DNA of 64,000 nucleotides from Tenacibaculum haliotis (lineage in GTDB: Bacteria; Bacteroidota; Bacteroidia; Flavobacteriales; Flavobacteriaceae). Below are positions 1 to 8,862 of the stretch, piece after piece. The first letter of the stretch is position 1. Every line of letters starts with the position of its first letter. The position numbers were made by a program, and so were the translations under genes. The notes under the pieces are model-generated. The model had not been told where the DNA came from. It saw only the letters and a list, made by a program, of their open reading frames with translations, and did no database searches. Location of the stretch: the NCBI RefSeq assembly GCF_025215075.1, contig NZ_JAOBTH010000028.1:186001-250000 (forward strand). The letters run 5' to 3'.

Positions 1-1143
1 AATGATTTTAATTCTTTTATAGAAGAAAATAGTTATTCAACTTTTAAAACCTACCCTAAATTTAATAGGCGATTAATTGAAAATATGTTACGCCAAAGAA
101 ATAGGCTATATCCAATTAATCAACGTATTGGTAATAAAGAATTGAATTTTACGATACAAGAAGAGCTTGCCAAAATGAATATAACCCAAAACTTTAAGTA
201 TGGTGTTTATGAAGATGGTTTAGCTACACAATTAAAATCGGGTTATTTTAATATACATCCGAAAGATGCGAATTACCCGTTGTTTGAAGACGACAATGGA
301 GATAGTAAATATAAGCTATATATAAAGTTTCCTAATGAGCGTAAAAACTTATTATCTGGAATGATGAAAATTTTAGGTTTATCTTTATTATTTATTGGAA
401 TAATTATTGCTGCTTTTTCTGCATCACTATATCAGTTGGTTCGTCAGAAAAAGATATCAGAAATAAAAACAGATTTTATCAATAATATGACACACGAGTT
501 TAAAACACCTATTGCTACTATTAATTTAGCGCTAGATGCTATTAAAAACCCTAAAATAATATCTGATGAAGAAAAAGTAAAGCGCTATGTACGCATGATA
601 CGTGAAGAAAATAAACGTATGCACGGACAGGTAGAAAATGTACTACGAATTTCTAGATTAGAAAAAAATCAAGTTGAAATTAGTAAGGATGCTACCGATA
701 TGCACGACACAATAGAGGAAGCTATTGAACATATTCAATTATTAGTAGATGATAAAAAAGGAAGTGTAACATCACATTTTGAAGCGATATCAACTGAAGT
801 TCTTGGAAATCAATTTCATTTAACGAACATCATTGTAAATATGTTAGAAAATGCTTTAAAGTATTCAGATGAGGCTCCTAAAATTGATGTTTATACAGAA
901 AACACAAATAAATACTTTATCTTTAAAATAAAAGATGAAGGGATTGGAATGAGTAGAAATGCTCAGAAATATGTTTTTGATAAATTTTATAGAGAACATA
1001 AAGGGAATATACATAACGTAAAAGGTCATGGTTTAGGGTTAGCTTACGTTAAAGAAATTATAGAAAGCCACCAGGGTAGTGTTCATGTTGAAAGTGAGAA
1101 AGGCAAAGGAAGCTTATTTACTGTGAAAATACCATTAATATAA
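1..1143 (+). CDS. Sensor histidine kinase, 5' end outside the window
   Basis: Membrane sensor kinase of a two-component system; it should autophosphorylate on His and pass phosphate to the regulator encoded 10 bp downstream. The reading frame is open from base 1, so the N-terminal part of the sensor region is missing. One transmembrane helix follows the visible sensor part (about bases 340-430). The HisKA box MTHEFKTPIA has its phospho-acceptor His at codon 493-495. The ATPase domain shows the N box (NMLENALKYS), the G1 box DEGIGM and the G2 box GHGLGLAYVKEI, so all catalytic parts are present. The signal is unknown. Confidence 0.93.
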   Translation, partial: NDFNSFIEENSYSTFKTYPKFNRRLIENMLRQRNRLYPINQRIGNKELNFTIQEELAKMNITQNFKYGVYEDGLATQLKSGYFNIHPKDANYPLFEDDNGDSKYKLYIKFPNERKNLLSGMMKILGLSLLFIGIIIAAFSASLYQLVRQKKISEIKTDFINNMTHEFKTPIATINLALDAIKNPKIISDEEKVKRYVRMIREENKRMHGQVENVLRISRLEKNQVEISKDATDMHDTIEEAIEHIQLLVDDKKGSVTSHFEAISTEVLGNQFHLTNIIVNMLENALKYSDEAPKIDVYTENTNKYFIFKIKDEGIGMSRNAQKYVFDKFYREHKGNIHNVKGHGLGLAYVKEIIESHQGSVHVESEKGKGSLFTVKIPLI

Positions 1144-1153
1144 AATAAAATAA

Positions 1154-1852
1154 ATGGGAAGTAAAAGAATATTATTAGTAGAAGACGATCCGAATTTCGG
1201 AACAGTTCTTAAAGATTATTTAGCATTAAATGATTACAATGTAACACATGCTAAAGACGGTATAGATGGATTAATCATGTTTAAAAACGGAGATTATGAT
1301 TTATGTATTTTAGATGTAATGATGCCTCGTAAAGATGGTTTTTCGTTAGCGCAAGACATCCGTGTAACAAACAAAGAAATTCCGATTGTATTCTTAACAG
1401 CTAAAACATTAAAAGAAGATGTTTTAAGAGGATATCAAGTAGGTGCTGATGACTATTTAAATAAACCTTTCGATTCTGAAGTTTTATTACATAAAATAAA
1501 AGCAATTTTACAGCGTAAAGAAAACGAAAAATCGAGTGACACTGATGAATTTGAGTTTAAGATTGGAGGTTTTGATTTTAACTCTAAACTTCGTCACCTT
1601 TCACTTAACGGTGCTGAAGCGCAAAAACTTTCACCTAAAGAAAGCAAACTTTTAAGAATGTTAGCTGTGCATAAAAACGATTTAATGCCACGTGAATTAG
1701 CCTTAACAAAAATATGGAGAGACGATAATTATTTTACTTCTCGTAGTATGGATGTGTACATTGCTAAGCTTCGTAAGTATTTAAAAGGTGATGAAAATGT
1801 TGAGATTTTAAACATTCATGGAGAAGGATTTAGACTGTTAGAGAAAATATAG
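1154..1852 (+). CDS. OmpR-family response regulator
   Basis: DNA-binding regulator paired with the kinase just upstream, in the same transcript. The receiver domain (residues about 4-118) has the acidic pair E10-D11-D12, phospho-acceptor D54 in ILDVMMP, T82 and K104 (NKPF), so it is a complete, phosphorylatable receiver. The C-terminal third (about 135-232) is a winged-helix Trans_reg_C domain ending in the usual Y-x-x-K-L-R / GxGFRL pattern. The length of 232 residues is normal. An intrinsic terminator follows, which ends the two-gene operon. Regulated genes cannot be told from the sequence. Confidence 0.95.
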   Translation: MGSKRILLVEDDPNFGTVLKDYLALNDYNVTHAKDGIDGLIMFKNGDYDLCILDVMMPRKDGFSLAQDIRVTNKEIPIVFLTAKTLKEDVLRGYQVGADDYLNKPFDSEVLLHKIKAILQRKENEKSSDTDEFEFKIGGFDFNSKLRHLSLNGAEAQKLSPKESKLLRMLAVHKNDLMPRELALTKIWRDDNYFTSRSMDVYIAKLRKYLKGDENVEILNIHGEGFRLLEKI

Positions 1853-1879
1853 AACAGTAATTCTAAAAATTACGAATTT

Positions 1880-1915
1880 AAAGACTTCCTTTTCCCTGGA
1901 AGTCTTTTCTTTTTT
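1880..1915 (+). terminator. Intrinsic terminator of the two-component operon
   Basis: A 10-bp stem (aaagacttcc / ggaagtcttt) with an 8-nt loop is followed by a T-rich tail, 28 bp after the regulator stop. Confidence 0.85.
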
Positions 1916-1977
1916 ATAAATTGTAACAATAATTTTAGTAATTCGTCGAATACTTATAATCAACAAAATCGAAAAAT

Positions 1978-2877
1978 TTGGAAACAATTTTATCAATAAA
2001 AAACCTCGATAAAAAATACGGCAAAGTCCATGCAGTAAATAACCTTTCTTTTGATATTCAAAAAGGAAATGTTTATGGAATTCTTGGACCCAACGGAAGC
2101 GGAAAATCAACTACTTTAGGTATTATTTTAAATGTAGTAAATGAAAACTCAGGAAGTTTTAGTTGGTTCGACGGAAAGCTTTCTACTCATGAAGCCTTAA
2201 AAAAAGTAGGTGCTATAATTGAGCGTCCTAATTTTTATCCATACATGACCGCTGTTCAAAATTTACAATTAATTTGTAAGATTAAAGAAGTTTCTGCTGA
2301 TAAAATTGATGAAAAATTAAAAGTAGTTAATCTTTTCGAAAGAAGAAATAGCAAATTCAGAACCTACTCTTTAGGAATGAAACAACGTTTAGCAATTGCT
2401 TCAGCATTGTTAAATGATCCTGAAATATTAATTTTAGACGAGCCTACTAATGGATTAGATCCGCAAGGAATCCATGAAATTCGTCAAATAATTAAGGATA
2501 TTGCCAAAAACGGAACCACAATTTTACTTGCCTCTCACCTACTCGATGAAGTTGAAAAGGTATGTACACACGTACTAATTATAAGAAACGGGGTAAAACT
2601 ATACAGCGGTAATGTTGATAATATGGTTGTTTCAAACGGAGTTATAGAAGTAAAAACAGACGATAACATTGATAAATTAGTAAATGTTTTAAAAAACTAT
2701 TATGAAGTTGCCTCTGTTGATGTTGAAGGTGATTTGGTTACTGCACGTTTAGAAAATGAAATTCCTGCTTCACAATTAAACAAACACTTATATGAAAACG
2801 GAATAATTGTATCGCATTTAGTTAAACGTAAACTTAGCTTAGAACAACAATTTTTAGATTTAACTAACAACAACTAA
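1978..2877 (+). CDS. ABC transporter ATP-binding protein (ABC-2 type exporter)
   Basis: ATPase subunit that should energise the permease encoded 10 bp downstream. Walker A GPNGSGKST is at residues 37-45, the signature SLGMKQ begins at residue 131, and Walker B LILDEP is at 151-156, followed by a His switch (ASHLLDEVEK). After residue ~215 there is a C-terminal extension of the kind found in CcmA/bacitracin-type exporters. The start is TTG at 1978; the frame fits the family N-terminus (ETILSIKNLDKKYG) and no ATG is nearby. The substrate is unknown; drug, bacteriocin or lipid export are all possible. Confidence 0.92.
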   Translation: METILSIKNLDKKYGKVHAVNNLSFDIQKGNVYGILGPNGSGKSTTLGIILNVVNENSGSFSWFDGKLSTHEALKKVGAIIERPNFYPYMTAVQNLQLICKIKEVSADKIDEKLKVVNLFERRNSKFRTYSLGMKQRLAIASALLNDPEILILDEPTNGLDPQGIHEIRQIIKDIAKNGTTILLASHLLDEVEKVCTHVLIIRNGVKLYSGNVDNMVVSNGVIEVKTDDNIDKLVNVLKNYYEVASVDVEGDLVTARLENEIPASQLNKHLYENGIIVSHLVKRKLSLEQQFLDLTNNN

Positions 2878-2887
2878 TTCAACAAAT

Positions 2888-3736
2888 ATGTTACGCCTTT
2901 TATATATAGAATTCCATAAATTAAGATACAATAGAGCTAGTAAAGTTCTTTCAATAATTTATTTTGCCTTACTAACATCTGTTGCTTTAATTGCAGCAAT
3001 TAAATTTGATGTAGGTCCAATAAAATTTCATTTAGCCGATCAAGGCATATTCAACTTTCCTTACATCTGGCATTTTAACACCTATATGGCTGCTATTTTC
3101 AAGTTCTTTTTACTACTTGTAATTGTATCTATGATGGCCAATGAATACAGTTACAAAACTTTAAAACAAAATTTAATTGACGGGTTAAGTAAAAAAGAAT
3201 TTATTCTTTCAAAATTTTATACCGTGATTGCATTTGCTGTAGTATCAACTATTTTTGTTTTTGCTATTTCTTTAATATTAGGAGGTATTTATTCAGACTT
3301 CAATGAATTATCTATTATTTTTTCTGATTTAAGTTATCTATTTGCTTTCTTTATAAAACTAGTAGGTTTCTTTTCTTTCGGATTATTTTTAGGAATCTTA
3401 ATTAAACGATCTGCCTTTGCTGTTGCAGCAATGATTGTATGGTTAATTATAGAAAGTATTTTTAAAGGCTATTTATATTGGACATTTAAAGACCTAAAAA
3501 CAGGTACCGAGTCTGCCGTAGATGCTATTATGCAATTTTTTCCATTAGAAGCAATGGCTAATCTAATAAAAGAACCATTCACAAGGCTAGGCGCTGTTAA
3601 ATCTGTTGCTAATCAAATAGGGGAAAATTTCACTAAAGATTATTCTGTTGGCCTTCTTAATATTGGTATTGTTTTAATATGGACTACCATTTTTATATAT
3701 GCTTCATATTTTTTGTTAAAAAAACGAGATTTATAG
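2888..3736 (+). CDS. ABC-2 type permease
   Basis: Membrane partner of the ATPase just upstream. About six hydrophobic helices are visible, for example around residues 22-38, 70-88, 115-135, 155-180, 185-200 and 255-275, in the usual ABC-2 layout of 282 residues. The short gap and matching strand make this a two-gene operon. After the stop lies a perfect 10-bp inverted repeat (3745-3754 with 3773-3782) with only a short T tail, a possible weak terminator or attenuator before the next gene. Confidence 0.88.
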   Translation: MLRLLYIEFHKLRYNRASKVLSIIYFALLTSVALIAAIKFDVGPIKFHLADQGIFNFPYIWHFNTYMAAIFKFFLLLVIVSMMANEYSYKTLKQNLIDGLSKKEFILSKFYTVIAFAVVSTIFVFAISLILGGIYSDFNELSIIFSDLSYLFAFFIKLVGFFSFGLFLGILIKRSAFAVAAMIVWLIIESIFKGYLYWTFKDLKTGTESAVDAIMQFFPLEAMANLIKEPFTRLGAVKSVANQIGENFTKDYSVGLLNIGIVLIWTTIFIYASYFLLKKRDL

Positions 3737-3787
3737 AGGGTAATAAGTAGTTTAGCTGTTTTACTATAACAATAAACTACTTTAATA

Positions 3788-6397
3788 ATGAGAAGAACTC
3801 TGTTACTTTTTATCTTTTTTACTTCTTTATCAATATATAGTCAAAAAGAAGCTAATTTTTGGTTTTTTGGAAGAAATGCAGGGATAGATTTCAATAATAA
3901 CACCGTAACCTCATTAAATAATGGATTATTAAACACCGATGAAGGCTGCTCATCTATTGCTGATGAAAATGGTGCTCTTCTGTTTTATTCTGACGGAATT
4001 AACGTCTGGACTAAAAACCATGAGTTAATGAAATATTCGAACGGTAGTCTTGCAAATAATTTACAAGGAAACCCTTCGAGTACGCAATCTGGCTTAATCA
4101 TCCCGAATCCTGAAGATAAAAATATCTACTATATTTTTACTGTAGGTACAGACTATGTAGGTAATGGAAGTGTATACCCTGTTAACCCTGGTTTTAATTT
4201 TTATACAATTGATATATCAAAAGGTAACGGTGGAGAAATTACTAACGGCCCAATAAACCTTTCCGACGGAAAAGATTTAACTTGGTCTGAAAAAGTAACA
4301 GCTGTTCAAGGAAAAGACTGTACGGAAATTTGGATTCTTTCAATAGTACAAAACACTTTTTATGCTTATAAGGTTGATAAAGATGGTGTAAAAAACACAA
4401 GTCCTGTTACCTCTTTATCTTCATACACCTTAAAAGATAAAAGAGGTTATTTAAAAGCCTCACCTGACGGAACAAAAGTAGCTTTAGCTGATTTCACCAA
4501 CGACGGAAGTGGTAGATTTGTTTTATATGATTTTGATAATGCTTCAGGAAAAATAACATCAAATGGATTACTTCTTACTGATGGGGCTTTTGATGGGAGT
4601 CCTTATGGAGTTGAGTTTTCACAAAATTCAACAAAGCTATACACCTCTACATACACACAAAGCTCTGATGCTTTTAATATTCTTCAGTATGATTTATTAA
4701 AAGCAAACATACCAAATACAAAAACTAACGTTTGGTCTGGCACAGGCTACCGAGGAGCATTGCAACTAGGCCCAGATGGAAGAATTTATGCATCCGTACC
4801 TGATAAAACACATTTAGGTGGTGCAATATCTTCACAAGGATTACCGCCTTTTATACAGTCTTTTTTTGCCCCCGTTAATTTAATAAACACAACTACAAAT
4901 GTAGTTTTAAATAATTCAAATCAGGTATTTTGTATCGGCGAAACCTATGAAATTGAACCCGAGAAAAATGACCCTACTGATACCTACACTTGGCTTAAAG
5001 ATGGTATAGAAATTACTACTTCTAGAATATTAACAATTGACAACACCAATTTTGGCAGTGGTTTATATGAAGTTAAAATAGAATCGACATCTGATTGTAA
5101 AAAAACTTTTACAGGAAGGGTTCAAATTACTTTTGTACCCAAACCTACTATAAACAATATATCAACTTATATTCAATGCGATTTTGACAGCAATCCTGTT
5201 GATGGATTTGCTGCCTTTAATCTTCAAAACTTAGAAAATGATTTAGTAAACGATTCTACAAATATGTCTTTTGATTTCTTTGAAACATCAGATAGTAGTT
5301 TTTCTTCACCTTTAAATAAGGTAAATTATATAAATAGTGTTTCAACGAGTCATTCAGTATTAGTAAGGGCAACTAATACGATAACAAATTGCTATCAAAC
5401 TGCTACAATCAATTTACAAGTAAACCCTACTGGTTTAACGTCTTACACCAATGAACATATTCCAGAATTGGATGAAAACGAAATAAATTTAACTGCTAAA
5501 TTTAGTATTGGCTCTAATAATGGTATTTTTGATTTCTCAAAAAAAACACAACAAATAATATTTAATTCAAGTGGAGCTCTTTCTGTAACAACACACGATT
5601 TTCAGTATTATCGCACTTCTCAAGACGCTTCTTTACAAACGAATCAAATTTTTGTCGAAAAGCTACCAATTCCTCAAGGTGATTTAAATGAAATTATTTT
5701 ATGTGTTGATAACCCTAGAAGAACACCACAACTTCAAACGACTTCTTTAAATGCTGATACTGGTACTGGTACAGATACTTACAAATGGTTTTTAAACGGA
5801 GTTCAAATACCAGGTGAGATATCTGCTATACACAATGCTTCTGCTAGTGGATTATATAAAGTTGAGGCTTATCGAAATCACCCTAATATCACCACACCTT
5901 ACATGGGATATAATACTTTTAGAGTAAAAGAATCTAATCAAGCTTTAGTTATCAAAATAACATCTGCTGATGACAACGATATTCCTGAAAACAATAAAAT
6001 TAAAATTACAATAGATGGTATTGGTGATTATGAATACGCCTTAAACAGTACAAATCTTAGTGATTTTATAAAAGGAGAAGAAAACTTTTCTCATACCTTC
6101 ACAAATACCCCTCCTGGTTTAAATGCTATTTCAATCAGAGATCGAAATGGATGTGGAATTATATCTTCTAACAAAATTTCTACGATTTATTTTCAACGAC
6201 ATTTCACTCCAAACGAAGATGGTTACAATGACACCTGGAATGTTTTAGGTATTAATAATAGTTATTATACAGTTGTTAAAGTTCAGATATTTAATAGGTT
6301 TGGAAAGCTAATAAAAGAGATAACGGATAAAAATTTAACAGGTTGGGACGGCGTATATAATGGTAGTACCTTACCTTCTAACGACTATTGGGTATAA
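3788..6397 (+). CDS. T9SS type B secreted surface protein, frameshifted at the C-terminus
   Basis: Large exported protein with a signal peptide (MRRTLLLFIFFTSLSIYSQ). The first ~350 residues look like a beta-propeller-type region (DGINVWTK, SPDGTKVAL and GPDGRIYA motifs), then come Ig-like repeats with paired cysteines. The C-terminus starts the gliding-associated type B sorting domain (FTPNEDGYNDTW near 6208-6240), which is needed for type IX secretion and surface attachment. The frame stops at TAA 6395-6397, right after SNDYW. Removing one G from the GGG at 6390-6392 restores a reading to a stop at 6465-6467 whose end (NGHFSLLRN) matches the end of the next gene (QGHFSLLRK). As written, about 24 residues of the sorting signal are lost. 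Function beyond surface display is unknown. Confidence 0.85.
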   Translation: MRRTLLLFIFFTSLSIYSQKEANFWFFGRNAGIDFNNNTVTSLNNGLLNTDEGCSSIADENGALLFYSDGINVWTKNHELMKYSNGSLANNLQGNPSSTQSGLIIPNPEDKNIYYIFTVGTDYVGNGSVYPVNPGFNFYTIDISKGNGGEITNGPINLSDGKDLTWSEKVTAVQGKDCTEIWILSIVQNTFYAYKVDKDGVKNTSPVTSLSSYTLKDKRGYLKASPDGTKVALADFTNDGSGRFVLYDFDNASGKITSNGLLLTDGAFDGSPYGVEFSQNSTKLYTSTYTQSSDAFNILQYDLLKANIPNTKTNVWSGTGYRGALQLGPDGRIYASVPDKTHLGGAISSQGLPPFIQSFFAPVNLINTTTNVVLNNSNQVFCIGETYEIEPEKNDPTDTYTWLKDGIEITTSRILTIDNTNFGSGLYEVKIESTSDCKKTFTGRVQITFVPKPTINNISTYIQCDFDSNPVDGFAAFNLQNLENDLVNDSTNMSFDFFETSDSSFSSPLNKVNYINSVSTSHSVLVRATNTITNCYQTATINLQVNPTGLTSYTNEHIPELDENEINLTAKFSIGSNNGIFDFSKKTQQIIFNSSGALSVTTHDFQYYRTSQDASLQTNQIFVEKLPIPQGDLNEIILCVDNPRRTPQLQTTSLNADTGTGTDTYKWFLNGVQIPGEISAIHNASASGLYKVEAYRNHPNITTPYMGYNTFRVKESNQALVIKITSADDNDIPENNKIKITIDGIGDYEYALNSTNLSDFIKGEENFSHTFTNTPPGLNAISIRDRNGCGIISSNKISTIYFQRHFTPNEDGYNDTWNVLGINNSYYTVVKVQIFNRFGKLIKEITDKNLTGWDGVYNGSTLPSNDYWV

Positions 6398-6506
6398 TGC
6401 TAAGTTAATCAACACCAATGGTAAAGTTCGAAAAAAAAATGGTCATTTCTCTCTATTAAGAAACTAAACTTATATTTACCTCCTCAAAACTTTTATTTTT
6501 CTTGCT

Positions 6507-8795
6507 ATGAAAAAAATCATTATTTTATTATTAATTTTATTCCCTTCAATCATTCTCTCTCAAGACGGTGGTACAACTTGTGATACTTCTGAGCCTATGT
6601 GCTCAGATAATAGTGGTGTAAAAATATTTAACAACACTACAAACACTCCTGACAATGGAAGTACTGCTTGTTTATATTCAACCCCTAACCCTTCTTGGTT
6701 TTATATTAAAGTGGAATCAACCGGAAACCTAGAGTTTGAAATTATTCAATCTACCGATTTCGATACAAACGGTAATCCTACAGGAACAAGTATTGATGTT
6801 GATTTTGCTGCCTGGGGGCCATTTAACACCTCTAATTCTAACTGTACGTCTTTAGCCAAAGAATGTATAGATAGTAGTGGAAATTCAATCCTCTGTCCCG
6901 ATAACATTACATCTCCTAATTTTTATACCAATAATTTAGACAACACCAATATTATTGATTGTAGTTATTCTGGATCTAGTAGAGAAAATTTTACTATTAA
7001 TAATGCACAAGCAGGTGAGTTTTATGTTTTATTGATAACAAATTTTGATAATCTCTCTGGTAAAATTAAATTAGAGCAAACCAATTTTACTAATACAGGG
7101 TCAGGTACGACAGATTGCTCTATTGTTTCTGGAGAACTAGGGCCTGATCAAGAAACTTGTGATGATACAACCGTTGTTTTAGATGGTACGCCTACCGTTG
7201 GAACAGTTACCAATTATGAGTGGCAAGTAGATACAGGTACTGGGTTTACAACCATACTCGGAGAAAACAATGCTACTTTAACAATTAACAACAACCTCTC
7301 AGGAACATACAAAAGTATAATCACCGATAATTTAGGTAATAAAGGTTCTGATGATGTTGTTATTAACTTTTTACCACTTCCGGTAATTGCAAATACAATT
7401 GTTACACTAAACCAATGTGATACTGATACTGATTTAATCACAGATATCAACTTAACATTAGCTGAAAAAAACATTTCAGCTAACTATTTAAACGAAACAT
7501 TTAAATATTATCCTACCGAAAATGACGCTATAAATGACACTTCAGAAATCACCAACCAAACAGCCCATTCGGTTAGTGATGGAGATATGATTTGGGTGAG
7601 AACAATTTCGGATAAAAATTGCTATCAAATATCTAAAATAGAAATTACAGTAGGCTATCAAGCTAATATTACTTACACAAAACAATTCACTAATTGCGAT
7701 GATTATTTAGATCCTGATGGTAATAACACAATCAATAACAACGACACTGATGGTATTACTTATTTTGATTTAAGTACTGTAGAGAGTGATATTAAGGCCA
7801 CATTCCCCTTAATTAAAAGGCCTAATTTAGAAGTTTTAATTTTTGAAACTATTACTGATAGAAATGCCGTAATTAACAACATTACAAATACCACTAATTA
7901 TCGTAATAAAAATGTCCCAGCAATAACACCTCAACCATTATATATTAAGATAATCGACAAAACAAATAACAACTGCGAAGGCTTGGGTAATTTCACAATT
8001 TGGACACAACCTTTACCTGATTTCATAGTATATAGCCCTGTTATTGTATGTTTAAACAACCCACAAACAAGATTAGAACCTATAAACCCTAATGCTACTT
8101 ATAGTTATGAATGGACATTAAAAGGCAACTCTACTGTTTTAAGTACCAATGCTTTTTATGACGTTACAGTAGGTGGAACCTATGTAATTACTGCAACAAA
8201 GCAAGATGGAACTGGTTGTAAAAGAAGTAGAGAAATTGTAGTAAACGAATCTATAAATCCTACTTTAACAAGTGATGATATTGTTATAATTGACGACACA
8301 AATAATAATGGGCAAAATAATTACGCTGTCAAAATAATTACCAAAAATCAAAATTTAGGAATTGGTGATTACGAGTTTGCTATTACTGATGAAGATAACA
8401 ATATAACAGGTTTTCAAGACGAACCTTTATTTGATAACATTTCGGGAGGTTTTTATACTGTTTTAGTTAGAGATAAAAATGGATGTCAACCTGATGCTAC
8501 TATAGAAATATCAGTTATTGAATATCCCAAATTTTTAACTCCAAACGGAGATGGCAAAAATGATACTTGGAAAATTAAAGGAGCTAATTCTAGTTTTTAT
8601 CCTTCAAGTAACATTACAATTGTTGATCGATATGGTAAAATTGTAGCTATAATTCCTATTGATAATCAAGGATGGGACGGAACCTATAAAGGTAAATTAT
8701 TACCATCTAATGATTACTGGTTTAAAATTTATTTAGTTGACAGAAAAGGTAAAGTTCACCAACATCAAGGGCATTTTTCTCTTTTAAGAAAATAA
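6507..8795 (+). CDS. T9SS type B sorting domain protein
   Basis: Exported 762-residue protein with a signal peptide (MKKIIILLLILFPSIILSQ). The N-terminal part has paired cysteines and aromatic residues (NPSWFYIKV, PFNTSNSNC) typical of a jelly-roll domain, followed by several Ig/PKD-like segments. The type B sorting domain is complete: TPNGDGKNDTWKIKG, VDRYGKIV, GWDGTYKG, SNDYWFKIYL and the final FSLLRK. It should leave through the type IX system and be attached to the cell surface, where such proteins often act in adhesion or gliding. It is a paralogue of the upstream gene and shows what that gene's intact end should look like. A terminator follows. Confidence 0.9.
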   Translation: MKKIIILLLILFPSIILSQDGGTTCDTSEPMCSDNSGVKIFNNTTNTPDNGSTACLYSTPNPSWFYIKVESTGNLEFEIIQSTDFDTNGNPTGTSIDVDFAAWGPFNTSNSNCTSLAKECIDSSGNSILCPDNITSPNFYTNNLDNTNIIDCSYSGSSRENFTINNAQAGEFYVLLITNFDNLSGKIKLEQTNFTNTGSGTTDCSIVSGELGPDQETCDDTTVVLDGTPTVGTVTNYEWQVDTGTGFTTILGENNATLTINNNLSGTYKSIITDNLGNKGSDDVVINFLPLPVIANTIVTLNQCDTDTDLITDINLTLAEKNISANYLNETFKYYPTENDAINDTSEITNQTAHSVSDGDMIWVRTISDKNCYQISKIEITVGYQANITYTKQFTNCDDYLDPDGNNTINNNDTDGITYFDLSTVESDIKATFPLIKRPNLEVLIFETITDRNAVINNITNTTNYRNKNVPAITPQPLYIKIIDKTNNNCEGLGNFTIWTQPLPDFIVYSPVIVCLNNPQTRLEPINPNATYSYEWTLKGNSTVLSTNAFYDVTVGGTYVITATKQDGTGCKRSREIVVNESINPTLTSDDIVIIDDTNNNGQNNYAVKIITKNQNLGIGDYEFAITDEDNNITGFQDEPLFDNISGGFYTVLVRDKNGCQPDATIEISVIEYPKFLTPNGDGKNDTWKIKGANSSFYPSSNITIVDRYGKIVAIIPIDNQGWDGTYKGKLLPSNDYWFKIYLVDRKGKVHQHQGHFSLLRK

Positions 8796-8821
8796 AAAAA
8801 ACTTCTTTTATATCTAATAAG

Positions 8822-8857
8822 TACGGATAGTTTTTCACATAAACTATCCGTATTTTT
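8822..8857 (+). terminator. Intrinsic terminator after the T9SS protein gene
   Basis: A perfect 12-bp stem (tacggatagttt / aaactatccgta, 8822-8833 and 8841-8852) is followed by five T. It ends only 10 bp before the uvrB ATG, and its last bases read TATTTTTG (8851-8858), which fits a TANNTTTG promoter box. Confidence 0.85.
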
Positions 8858-8862
8858 GTTGT

